DNA from: JBBSOW01 sp038259365
GTDB lineage: Bacteria; Actinomycetota; Actinomycetes; Propionibacteriales; Propionibacteriaceae
Direction of reading: 5' to 3'
DNA length: 20,640 bases
Assembly: GCA_038259365.1 (NCBI GenBank)
Contig: JBBSOW010000056.1
Coordinates: 1 to 20,640 of the forward strand
A model generated the notes under the pieces. It was given only the letters and a program-made list of their open reading frames with translations, was not told the origin of the DNA and ran no database searches. Made by a program: the position numbers and the translations under genes. Shown here in pieces: positions 7,605 through 14,410 of the stretch (position 1 is the first letter of the stretch; each line of letters begins with the position of its first letter).

Positions 7605-7618
7605 CGAGCAATTGCTCG
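7605..7618. terminator. palindrome between the convergent VOC gene and purB
   Basis: CGAGCAATTGCTCG is a perfect 14-base palindrome directly abutting the purB stop and 13 bases after the VOC stop. As RNA it gives a CGAGC stem with an AATT loop from either strand. Its placement between two gene ends suggests a shared bidirectional terminator. The stem is short and there is no clear T-run, so confidence is limited. Confidence 0.4.
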
Positions 7619-9049
7619 CTACAGCACCGTCCCAGGGTGATACTCGGCCGCCTCGGGGTGAGTCGCGACGATCCCGGCCACCCGCTCGGCCACCTGGGCC
7701 ACCTGACGCGGCGCGGTGCCCGCCAACTCGAGGGGGGCGCCGACGAGGGCGTCCAGCTCGACCCGGGTGAGCCCGAGGCGTTCGTCGGCGGCGAGCCGGG
7801 CGAACAGGTCGTTGTCGCTCTGCCCGGTCTCGCGCATCGCCAGCGCCACGGCGACGGCGTGTTCCTTGATGGCCTCGTGGGCCTGCTCGCGCCCGATGCC
7901 CTTGCGCACCGCCGCCATCAAGACCTTGGTGGTGGTGAGGAAGGGCAGGTAGCGCTGCAGCTCGGCCTCGACCACCGCCGGGAAGGCCCCGAAGTCGTCG
8001 AGCACGGTGAGGAAGGTCTCGAACAGTCCGTCCAGGGCGTAGCAGGAATCCGGCAGCGCGACGCGACGCACGACCGAGCAGGACACGTCGCCCTCGTTCC
8101 ACTGGTCTCCGGCCAGCTCGCCGAGCATCGAGACGTAGCCGCGGACGATGACGGCTAGGCCGTTCACGCGCTCACACGATCGGGTATTCATCTTGTGCGG
8201 CATCGCCGAGGATCCCACCTGGCCCGGCTGGAAGCCCTCGGTGACCAGCTCATGGCCGGCCATCAGCCGGATGCTCGTCGCCACGTTCGACGGGGCGGCC
8301 GCCACCATGGCCAGCGCGGTCACGACGTCGTAATCCAGCGAGCGGGGGTAGACCTGACCGGTGCTGATCAGCACCTGCGCGAAGCCCAGGTGCTCGGCGA
8401 CGCGGCGTTCGAGCTCGTCGATCTTGGACTCGTCGCCGTCGAACAGGTCGAGCATGTCTTGGGAGGTGCCCACCGGGCCCTTGATCCCGCGCAGGGGGAA
8501 GCGTTCGATCAGCGTGCTCACTCTCTCGTAGGCGCGGGTCAGTTCGTCGGCGGCGGTGGCGAACCGCTTGCCGAGCGTCGTGGTCTGGGCGGCCACGTTG
8601 TGGCTACGGCCGGCCATCGCCAGGCCGCTGTACCGCACCGCCAGCGAAGAGAGCCGGGCCAGCGTAGCCACGATCCGGTCCCGGATGATCCGCAGCGCCT
8701 GCGCCAGCTGCAGCTGCTCGACGTTCTCGGTGACGTCGCGGCTGGTCATCCCCTTGTGGATGTGCTCGTAACCGGCGAGGGCGTTGAACTCCTCGATCCG
8801 CGCCTTGACGTCGTGGCGGGTCACCTTCTCCCGCTCGGCAATCGAGGCGAGATCCACGCCGTCGATGGCTCCCTGGTAGGCGGCGATGACGGTGGCGGGG
8901 TCGTCGCCGGCAAAGTCGACACCCAGCTCGGCTTGCGCCCCCAGCACCGCGATCCACAGCTGGCGTTCCGCGACGATCTTTTGCTCCGGGGACCAGACGG
9001 CGCGCATCTCTTGCGAGGCGTAGCGGGTGGCCAGGACGTTGTTAGTCAT
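7619..9049 (-). CDS. purB: adenylosuccinate lyase
   Basis: Catalyses two fumarate-releasing steps of purine synthesis: SAICAR to AICAR and adenylosuccinate to AMP. The 476 residues begin MTNNVLATRYASQEM. The superfamily signature loop is GSSAMPHKMNTRSCERVNGL, containing the flexible catalytic Ser, as in the actinobacterial purB type. Upstream motifs include HKGMTSRDVTENVEQLQ (active-site TSRD region) and AGRSHNVAAQTTTLGKRFA (conserved His). QWNEGDVSCSVVRRVALPD is also characteristic. The ATG at 9049-9047 overlaps the purD stop as ATGA, so it is translated coupled to purD and is the last gene of the purA-purD-purB string. Length and motifs are normal. Confidence 0.97.
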   Translation of the reverse strand: MTNNVLATRYASQEMRAVWSPEQKIVAERQLWIAVLGAQAELGVDFAGDDPATVIAAYQGAIDGVDLASIAEREKVTRHDVKARIEEFNALAGYEHIHKGMTSRDVTENVEQLQLAQALRIIRDRIVATLARLSSLAVRYSGLAMAGRSHNVAAQTTTLGKRFATAADELTRAYERVSTLIERFPLRGIKGPVGTSQDMLDLFDGDESKIDELERRVAEHLGFAQVLISTGQVYPRSLDYDVVTALAMVAAAPSNVATSIRLMAGHELVTEGFQPGQVGSSAMPHKMNTRSCERVNGLAVIVRGYVSMLGELAGDQWNEGDVSCSVVRRVALPDSCYALDGLFETFLTVLDDFGAFPAVVEAELQRYLPFLTTTKVLMAAVRKGIGREQAHEAIKEHAVAVALAMRETGQSDNDLFARLAADERLGLTRVELDALVGAPLELAGTAPRQVAQVAERVAGIVATHPEAAEYHPGTVL

Positions 9050-10308
9050 CGCGATTGCTCCTGGGAGTTGGGTTGCTGCGCCGCCGCTTCTTCGGCGATG
9101 TCGCCGCGGGAGAAGCCGCCGGGCAGGTCGATCCCCGCCAGAATCGCGTAGGCGGACTCGCGGGCCCGGGTCAGATCCGCTCCCGTTCCGACGCTGGCCA
9201 GCACGCGCCCGCCGGCCGCCACCAACTCGCCCGCATGGTTGCGTGCGGTGCCGGCCTGGATCACCCCCGGCTGCTCGGCACCGGTGATGATTCCCCCGAC
9301 GACGGGGGACCCGGGATAACCCCGCGCGGCGAGCACGACCGTCACGGCCGCTCCCGCGTTCCACCGCAGCGGCGGATGCTCGGCCAGCGTCCCGCGGGCG
9401 GCCGCTCGCAAGACCCCGCCAAGCGGGGTCTCGAGGCGGGCCAGGAGCGCCTGGGTCTCCGGATCGCCGAAGCGGGCGTTGAACTCGATCACCCTGACGC
9501 CCTTGGCGGTGAGGGCCAGGCCGGTGTAGAGCAGGCCGGAGAACGGGGTGCCACGGCGGGCCATCTCGGCGAGGCAGGGCCGGATCACCGTGGCCACAAC
9601 GTCCTCGACGAGACCCTCGGGCGCCCAGGGCAGCGGGGTGTAGGCACCCATCCCGCCGGTGTTGGGGCCGGTGTCGCCCTCGCCCACCCGCTTGAAGTCT
9701 TGGGCGGGTTCCATGGCCAGCACGGCGGTGCCGTCGCTGATCGCGAACAGGCTCATCTCGGGCCCGTCGAGGTACTCCTCGACGACCACACGCCCGCACC
9801 CGATCCCGTGGGCCAGGGCCACCTCGCGGTCGTCGGTGACGATGACGCCCTTCCCGGCCGCCAGTCCGTCGTCCTTGACCACGTAGGGGGCGCCGAACTC
9901 GTCGAGGGCCGCCGAGACTTGATCCCCTCCAACGCAGAGCTGCGCGCGGGCGGTGGGGATGCCGGCGGCCGCCATGACCTCCTTGGCGAAGGCCTTGCTG
10001 CCCTCCAACTCGGCCGCCTTGCCAGAGGGTCCGAAGACGTCGAATCCGGCCGCCCGCAGGTCGTCGCCGAGGCCGGCCACCAGCGGGGCCTCGGGGCCGA
10101 TCACGATCAGCTCCGCCTCGAGCTCGCGGGCCAAGGCCACGACCGCGGCGTGATCCCCGACATCGATGCGGTGGTTGGTACCGACGAGAGCGGTGCCGGG
10201 GTTGCCGGGGGCGATGTGCAGCGCGCCGACCTCGGCGTCACGGGCCAGGGCTTCGGCGAGCGCGTGTTCGCGCCCGCCGGATCCCATGATCAGGGCTGAG
10301 AACGTCAC
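9046..10308 (-). CDS. purD: phosphoribosylamine-glycine ligase (GAR synthetase)
   Basis: ATP-grasp enzyme joining glycine to phosphoribosylamine, second step of IMP synthesis. The GTG start at 10308 is preceded by AGGA five bases upstream and leads straight into the N-terminal motif LIMGSGGREHALAEAL. ATP-grasp features follow: YVVKDDGLAAGKGVIV, PNTGGMGAYTPLPW, and GVRVIEFNARFGDPETQALL with the metal-binding Glu and Asn. The C-terminal domain has the VVLAARGYPG and ILAGIDLPGG segments. 420 residues is the expected size, with a short Glu/Gln-rich tail (EEAAAQQPNSQEQSR) that is probably not conserved. It starts 37 bases after the purA stop and overlaps purB by four bases, which supports a single transcript. 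Confidence 0.97.
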   Translation of the reverse strand: MTFSALIMGSGGREHALAEALARDAEVGALHIAPGNPGTALVGTNHRIDVGDHAAVVALARELEAELIVIGPEAPLVAGLGDDLRAAGFDVFGPSGKAAELEGSKAFAKEVMAAAGIPTARAQLCVGGDQVSAALDEFGAPYVVKDDGLAAGKGVIVTDDREVALAHGIGCGRVVVEEYLDGPEMSLFAISDGTAVLAMEPAQDFKRVGEGDTGPNTGGMGAYTPLPWAPEGLVEDVVATVIRPCLAEMARRGTPFSGLLYTGLALTAKGVRVIEFNARFGDPETQALLARLETPLGGVLRAAARGTLAEHPPLRWNAGAAVTVVLAARGYPGSPVVGGIITGAEQPGVIQAGTARNHAGELVAAGGRVLASVGTGADLTRARESAYAILAGIDLPGGFSRGDIAEEAAAQQPNSQEQSR

Positions 10309-10345
10309 GCGAGTCCTATCCTTTGCTTCACCGGTGCTTCAGCGA

Positions 10346-11629
10346 TCAGAGCAACTCGTGCAGCGTGACCGCCTGCTCGCGAGACGGCCCAACGCCGATC
10401 CCGGAGATCCGTGCCCCGCACAGCTCCTCGAGCCGGCGCACGTAGGCCTGGGTGTTGGCGGGCAGATCGGCGAAGGTTCGGGCCCCGGAGATGTCCTCGT
10501 CCCAGCCGTCGGCAAACTCATAGATGGGCAAGGCATGGTGGAAGTCGGTCTGGGAGTAGGGCAGCTTGTCGTGGCGCTCCCCGTTGATCTCGTAGGCGAC
10601 GCAGATGGGGATCTTGTCCCAGCCGCTGAGGATGTCGAGCTTGGTGAGGAAGATGTCGGTGAAGCCGTTGCCGCGGGCCGCGGCCTCCACCACGAGCGCG
10701 TCGAACCAGCCGCAGCGGCGTTTCCGACCGGTGGTGGTGCCGAACTCGGCGCCGTCGGTGCGCAGCTTCTCCCCGTCGGAGTCGAGAAGCTCGGTGGGCA
10801 TCGGTCCCTCGCCCACGCGGGTGGTGTAGGCCTTGGCGATGCCGATCACCCGATCGATGCGGGTGGGGCCGACGCCGGAGCCGACGCAGGCCCCGGCTGC
10901 GACCGGGTTGGAGGAGGTGACGAACGGATAGGTGCCGTGATCCACGTCGAGGTGGTGGGCCTGCGCGCCCTCGAACAGCACGACCTTGTCCTCGTCGAGG
11001 GCGTCGTTGAGCACCCGGCTGACGTCGGCGACGTGCGGCGCGATGCGCTCGGCGTGGGAGAGCAGGAGATCGGTGATCTCACCCGGATCGATCTCGCGCT
11101 GGTTGTAGACCTTCACCAGTAGATGGTTCTTCTGCTCCAGCGCGGCCTCCACCTTCTTGGCCAAGATGGAGGCGTCGAAGAGGTCTTGGATCCGCAGGCC
11201 TACGCGGCTCACCTTGTCCGCGTAGGCCGGGCCCACGCCACGGCCGGTGGTCCCGATGCGGTTCTTGCCGAGGAAGCGTTCGGTCACCTTGTCGATGATC
11301 TGGTGGTAGGGGGTGATGATGTGGGCGTTGGCGCTAACGAGCAGGTGCGAGGCGTCCACCCCGCGGGCCGCCAGCCCGTCCATCTCGTGGAACAGCACGT
11401 CGAGATCGACCACGACGCCGTTGCCGATCACGGGGACCGACTTGGGGTTCAAGATGCCCGAGGGCAGCAGGTGGAGGGCGTAGCGTTCGCCGTTGACGAC
11501 GATGGTGTGCCCCGCGTTGTTGCCACCGGAGTACCGCACGCAGTAGTCGACGCGGTCACCTAGCTGGTCTGTCGCCTTGCCTTTTCCCTCGTCACCCCAT
11601 TGGGAGCCTACGACGATGATTCCTGGCAT
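10346..11629 (-). CDS. purA: adenylosuccinate synthetase
   Basis: GTP-dependent first step from IMP to AMP. The start is ATG 11629 (MPGIIVVGSQWGDEGKGK), with AGAGGTG eight bases upstream; a longer reading frame upstream adds 15 residues never seen in the family and is rejected. Motifs: the GDEGKGK P-loop with the catalytic Asp, NNAGHT with the catalytic His, IGTTGRGVGPAYADKVSR, DVDHGTYPFVTSSNP, TTTGRKRRCGWFDA and the C-terminal GVGPSREQAV. One oddity is the IMP-contacting loop usually read as GAQ(G/A)TLLD, which here reads GAQAHHLD, with two His replacing Thr-Leu. Everything else is standard and the length (427) is normal. It leads the purA-purD-purB string. Its own promoter candidate lies at 11717-11746. 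Confidence 0.97.
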   Translation of the reverse strand: MPGIIVVGSQWGDEGKGKATDQLGDRVDYCVRYSGGNNAGHTIVVNGERYALHLLPSGILNPKSVPVIGNGVVVDLDVLFHEMDGLAARGVDASHLLVSANAHIITPYHQIIDKVTERFLGKNRIGTTGRGVGPAYADKVSRVGLRIQDLFDASILAKKVEAALEQKNHLLVKVYNQREIDPGEITDLLLSHAERIAPHVADVSRVLNDALDEDKVVLFEGAQAHHLDVDHGTYPFVTSSNPVAAGACVGSGVGPTRIDRVIGIAKAYTTRVGEGPMPTELLDSDGEKLRTDGAEFGTTTGRKRRCGWFDALVVEAAARGNGFTDIFLTKLDILSGWDKIPICVAYEINGERHDKLPYSQTDFHHALPIYEFADGWDEDISGARTFADLPANTQAYVRRLEELCGARISGIGVGPSREQAVTLHELL

Positions 11630-11680
11630 TGGGTTGTCACCTCTTTGTGGGCGCTCTCCTGGGATCTCACCCATAGCTGA

Positions 11681-11703
11681 AGCCCGGCACTCCTGCCCGG
11701 GCT
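11681..11703 (-). terminator. hairpin between the DUF3151 gene and purA
   Basis: AGCCCGG (11681-11687) and CCGGGCT (11697-11703) are exact complements around a nine-base loop, 66 bases beyond the DUF3151 stop. There is no T-run. It lies just downstream of the predicted purA -10 box, so it might instead be a structure in the purA leader. Confidence 0.35.
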
Positions 11704-11716
11704 CTTACCCGCACAC

Positions 11717-11746
11717 CTTATCGGCACGAAGGCGCCGGGAGTCCAA
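11717..11746 (-). promoter_or_regulatory. candidate promoter of purA
   Basis: On the minus strand TTGGAC (11746-11741) is followed after 18 bases by GATAAG (11722-11717), a reasonable -35/-10 pair. It would give a purA leader of roughly 80 bases that includes the hairpin at 11681-11703. No purine riboswitch-like conserved elements were recognised in this leader. Confidence 0.4.
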
Positions 11747-11768
11747 TTCGTTGGGGGGCGCCTCCGGG

Positions 11769-12464
11769 TCACTGCTGCTCGGCGGCGGCCTGGACGGCCT
11801 TGGGGGGGTTCAGCAGCCGCGAGCGCGGCGTGGCCTTCGGCCCGCCGGGCCCGCGAACGGGAGGTGGTGGGCTCGCCGTCTGCGCGCTCGACAGGTCGGC
11901 AGAATTGGCCTCCCCGGATCCCTCGTCCTCGGGCGGTTCGATCTCACCTTGGGGGCCGACGCGAGTCGGCGCCGCTTCACCGCCCAGATCGGTGGCGGGG
12001 TTCGGCGTCCGGTTGGGATCCCCCGTCTCGCCCGAAAGGGCCCGCCAGGCCGTCTCCGAGGAGTCCCGCAACAGCTGCGTGCACCGCTCGTTCTCTTCGG
12101 TTTCGCCGATCCGTCCCGCCGCCACGGCCAACGCCCACAGGGCCCTCAGAAAACCTCGGTTGGGCGCGTGCTCCCACGGCACCTGGCCGGCGCCCTTCCA
12201 ACCGCTACGTCGCAGGGTGTCCAGTCCGCGGTGGTAACCGGTGCGGGCGTAGGCGTAGGCGGCGATGTCGCCCTCGGGCGAACTCATGGCCAGCGCCCCT
12301 TCGGCCAGCAGCGCCCAGCACAGGCTCGACGTCGGGTAGGCGCGCACGATCTCGCCGAACCGTTCCCTACCCCCCGGCGCGCCCAACTCCGCGGCCGCCG
12401 GATCCTCGGGCATCCGGGTCTGGGGAGCGGCGTCGGCCAGCAGGTTTCGGTGGGTATCGCTCAC
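11769..12464 (-). CDS. DUF3151 domain-containing protein
   Basis: Actinobacterial conserved protein of unknown function. The GTG start at 12464 (VSDTHRNLLADAAPQT) has AAAGGA about seven bases upstream; a start 34 residues earlier lacks any ribosome site and is rejected. The conserved domain covers about residues 1-140 and is recognisable by RFGEIVRAYPTSSLCWALLAEGA, YAYARTGYHRGLDTLRRSGWKG and VPWEHAPNRGFLRALWALA. Its helical hairpins resemble TPR-like repeats, so a scaffold role is conceivable but unproven. From about residue 145 to 231 the sequence changes to a Pro/Gly/Glu/Ser-rich tail (for example SPPPPVRGPGGPK), probably disordered. It lies between fba and purA on the same strand. From memory, mycobacteria carry a DUF3151 gene near purA and fba too, so the linkage may be conserved. 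Confidence 0.85.
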   Translation of the reverse strand: MSDTHRNLLADAAPQTRMPEDPAAAELGAPGGRERFGEIVRAYPTSSLCWALLAEGALAMSSPEGDIAAYAYARTGYHRGLDTLRRSGWKGAGQVPWEHAPNRGFLRALWALAVAAGRIGETEENERCTQLLRDSSETAWRALSGETGDPNRTPNPATDLGGEAAPTRVGPQGEIEPPEDEGSGEANSADLSSAQTASPPPPVRGPGGPKATPRSRLLNPPKAVQAAAEQQ

Positions 12465-12522
12465 GTCGAGATCCTTTGATTCGTGCAACGGGGATGGGAA
12501 ACGGGTGGGCCGAGCATTCGCC

Positions 12523-12553
12523 TGGCCGGCCCGCCGCGATGGCGGACCGACCA
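12523..12553 (-). terminator. GC-rich hairpin downstream of fba
   Basis: On the minus strand TGGTCGG pairs with CCGGCCA (seven pairs, one G-U), enclosing an inner CCGC-CATC-GCGG stem. It lies about 37 bases after the fba stop and 58 bases before the DUF3151 start. There is no U-tract. It probably reduces read-through from the highly expressed aldolase gene. Confidence 0.45.
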
Positions 12554-12589
12554 GCCGAACGCTCACCGCTAGTGGCGTGGCGCTAGGTG

Positions 12590-13612
12590 CTACTTGACCG
12601 ATGTACCGGCCGAGCGCAGCCGCTCGCAGGCCTCGACGACGCGCGCCGCCATACCGGCCTCGGCCGCCTTGCCCCAGGCCCGGGGGTCGTAGATCTTCTT
12701 GTTGCCGACCTCGCCGTCGATCTTCAACAGACCGTCGTAGTTGCGCAGCATGTAATCCACCACCGGACGCGAGAAGGCGTACTGGGTGTCGGTGTCGACG
12801 TTCATCTTGACGACGCCGTAATCCACCGCATCGGAGATCTCCTGGGCGCTGGAGCCCGAGCCGCCGTGGAACACCAGATCGAAGGGGTTTTCCTTGCCGA
12901 TCTTGTCGCCGACCGCCTGCTGGATCTCCTTGAGCACCTCGGGACGCAGCTTCACCGAACCGGGCTTGTACACCCCGTGCACGTTGCCGAACGTGAGGGC
13001 GGTGATGTATCTCCCGTTCTCCCCCGAGCCGAGGGCCTCGACGGTCTTCATGCCGTCCTCGACGGTGGTGTACAGCTTGTCGTTGATCTCGTTGGCGACG
13101 CCGTCTTCCTCGCCGCCGACGACGCCGACCTCGATCTCCAAGATGATCCTGGCCTTGCTGGTCCGGGCCAACAACTCCTGGGCGATCTCCAGGTTCTCAT
13201 CCACCGGGACGGCCGAGCCGTCCCACATGTGGGACTGGAACAGCGGGTTCTGGCCGTTCTTGACGCGCTCCTCCGAAATGGCCAGCAGCGGGCGGACGAA
13301 GCTGTCCAGCTTGTCCTTGGGGCAGTGATCGGTGTGCAGCGCGACGTTGACCGAGTAGTTCTTGGCCACCTCGTGGGCGTAGGCGGCCAGGGCGGCGGCA
13401 CCGGCCACCTTGTCCTTGATCTGGGGGCCGGACAGGTACTCCCCGCCGCCCGTCGAGACCTGGACGATGCCGTCCGAGCCGGCCTCGGCGAAGCCCTGCA
13501 GGGCCGCGTTCAGCGTCTGCGAGGAGCTGACGTTGATGGCGGGGTAGGCGAAGCTCCCCTTCTTCGCGTTGTCCAGCATCTCTTCGTAAACTTCGGGTGT
13601 TGCAATCGGCAT
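12590..13612 (-). CDS. fba: class II fructose-bisphosphate aldolase
   Basis: Zinc-dependent reversible cleavage of fructose 1,6-bisphosphate to dihydroxyacetone phosphate and glyceraldehyde 3-phosphate, in glycolysis and gluconeogenesis. The start is ATG 13612 (MPIATPEVYEEMLDNAKKG), with GGAGAG about eight bases upstream; ten more in-frame residues upstream are rejected. Motifs: YPAINVSSSQTLNAALQGFA, VSTGGGEYLSGP, and the zinc and catalytic segment LHTDHCPKDKLD. LEIEVGVVGGEEDGV (metal-binding Glu), GNVHGVYKPG (zinc His), FHGGSGSS (zinc His, phosphate loop) and KMNVDTDTQYAF follow. At 340 residues it matches the long class IIA form of actinobacteria and E. coli. A hairpin follows the gene, separating it from DUF3151. 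Confidence 0.97.
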   Translation of the reverse strand: MPIATPEVYEEMLDNAKKGSFAYPAINVSSSQTLNAALQGFAEAGSDGIVQVSTGGGEYLSGPQIKDKVAGAAALAAYAHEVAKNYSVNVALHTDHCPKDKLDSFVRPLLAISEERVKNGQNPLFQSHMWDGSAVPVDENLEIAQELLARTSKARIILEIEVGVVGGEEDGVANEINDKLYTTVEDGMKTVEALGSGENGRYITALTFGNVHGVYKPGSVKLRPEVLKEIQQAVGDKIGKENPFDLVFHGGSGSSAQEISDAVDYGVVKMNVDTDTQYAFSRPVVDYMLRNYDGLLKIDGEVGNKKIYDPRAWGKAAEAGMAARVVEACERLRSAGTSVK

Positions 13613-13689
13613 AGCTGGCTCTCTCCACTTCTTAGGGATCACACTGTGCGGAACACGTCCGAGACCGACTCTCGGGTGTTTACACCAAC

Positions 13690-13725
13690 CAGTCTCTCAA
13701 AGACTGCGCGCGCAAGACAGGCGCG
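13690..13725 (-). terminator. two adjacent small hairpins between the membrane protein gene and fba
   Basis: GCGCG and CGCGC arms (13721-13725 and 13709-13713) flank a seven-base loop. Right next to them AGACTG (13701-13706) and CAGTCT (13690-13695) flank a five-base loop. Both lie 24-60 bases downstream of the stop at 13749. They may end that gene's transcript. The rest of the 136-base gap must hold the fba promoter, which I could not place with confidence. Confidence 0.35.
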
Positions 13726-13748
13726 TCCGCTGCGCGATCACAATCTCC

Positions 13749-14276
13749 TCAGTCGTCGACGGCCGCGAGGTCCACGCCGTGCCGGCCGCCGGAGTAGATG
13801 CGGGCCGCCGAATCCAGCGCGGCGGGCAGCGTGTCGAGGTGGTCCAGCGGCAGGCCGACCGTCGCCCCGTTCGCGGGTTCGACCGTGATCTCCGGGGTGG
13901 CGAACCGGCGGGTCCGGGTGCCGATCTTGCGCACGGAGGGCCAATCGAGCCGCTGGCCCTCCAGTTCGACGCCGAACCGGCCGATCACCAGCGCGGGCCC
14001 CTGCCCCACCCGGCGGCGATCCGCCAGGGCGCGCCGCCAGCCCACGAGCCGGTACACCACGCGCAGCACCGAGACGGCCGTCACCGCGCCCAGGAGCGCC
14101 CAGGGCAGCACGCCTTGCATCTGCTCGCGCCGGAAGTAGACGATCACGCCCAAGATGATCAGCGAGAGCACCAGCGAGACGATGGCGGCGATGAGGGCGC
14201 GCCAGCGTTGCTTGACGCGGCCGTCGGCCGCCGCCGGGCTGAACTCGGCGATCAGGTAGTCCGGGCCAGAATGCAT
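13749..14276 (-). CDS. small two-helix membrane protein of unknown function
   Basis: I do not recognise a named family. The 175 residues start MHSGPDYLIAEFSP. Two strong transmembrane segments lie at about residues 26-47 (ALIAAIVSLVLSLIILGVIVYF) and 57-78 (LPWALLGAVTAVSVLRVVYRLVG), linked by a short basic-polar loop (RREQMQG). The C-terminal 85 residues are soluble with alternating beta-like segments (ALVIGRFGVELEGQRLDWPSVRKIGTR, then ITVEPANGATVGLPLD). This organisation, two helices followed by a strand-rich domain, resembles bacterial PH-like (bPH/YdbS-type) membrane proteins, but that is structural guesswork. A 9-bp inverted repeat lies 22 bases before its start. The ribosome site is poor (GGATGA), so expression may be low. 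Confidence 0.75.
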   Translation of the reverse strand: MHSGPDYLIAEFSPAAADGRVKQRWRALIAAIVSLVLSLIILGVIVYFRREQMQGVLPWALLGAVTAVSVLRVVYRLVGWRRALADRRRVGQGPALVIGRFGVELEGQRLDWPSVRKIGTRTRRFATPEITVEPANGATVGLPLDHLDTLPAALDSAARIYSGGRHGVDLAAVDD

Positions 14277-14297
14277 TCATCCATTCTGCCCGAGGGA

Positions 14298-14338
14298 TCC
14301 GACGGCCTCGACATTTCGCCGAATGCTGCGCCGTCGGA
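14298..14338. repeat. 9-bp perfect inverted repeat upstream of the small membrane protein gene
   Basis: TCCGACGGC (14298-14306) and GCCGTCGGA (14330-14338) flank a 23-base spacer that itself contains a CATT/AATG mini-stem. It lies 73 bases after the SRPBCC stop and 22 bases before the next start, on the same strand. It could terminate the ArsR-SRPBCC transcript or form a leader structure or operator of the membrane protein gene. Confidence 0.5.
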
Positions 14339-14410
14339 CGCCCCGGAAAGCGGTCCAGACGAACAGCTGAACGATGTCCGAGCGCGGTCTGCGGAACTGA
14401 GGCGGGGACC

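Noticed and set aside
8195..9151. 318-residue plus-strand open frame opposite purB, and a similar 414-residue frame opposite purD at 9055-10299
   Set aside because: His/Gly/Arg/Asp-rich composition typical of the reverse complement of GC-rich coding sequence; the opposite strand encodes standard PurB and PurD.
11630..11674. Upstream in-frame extension of purA (15 extra residues)
   Set aside because: The extension lacks a ribosome site, while the ATG at 11629 has a good one and gives the exact family N-terminus.
11630..11716. Purine riboswitch in the purA leader
   Set aside because: No conserved junction elements or suitable three-helix arrangement could be recognised; only a simple hairpin is present.
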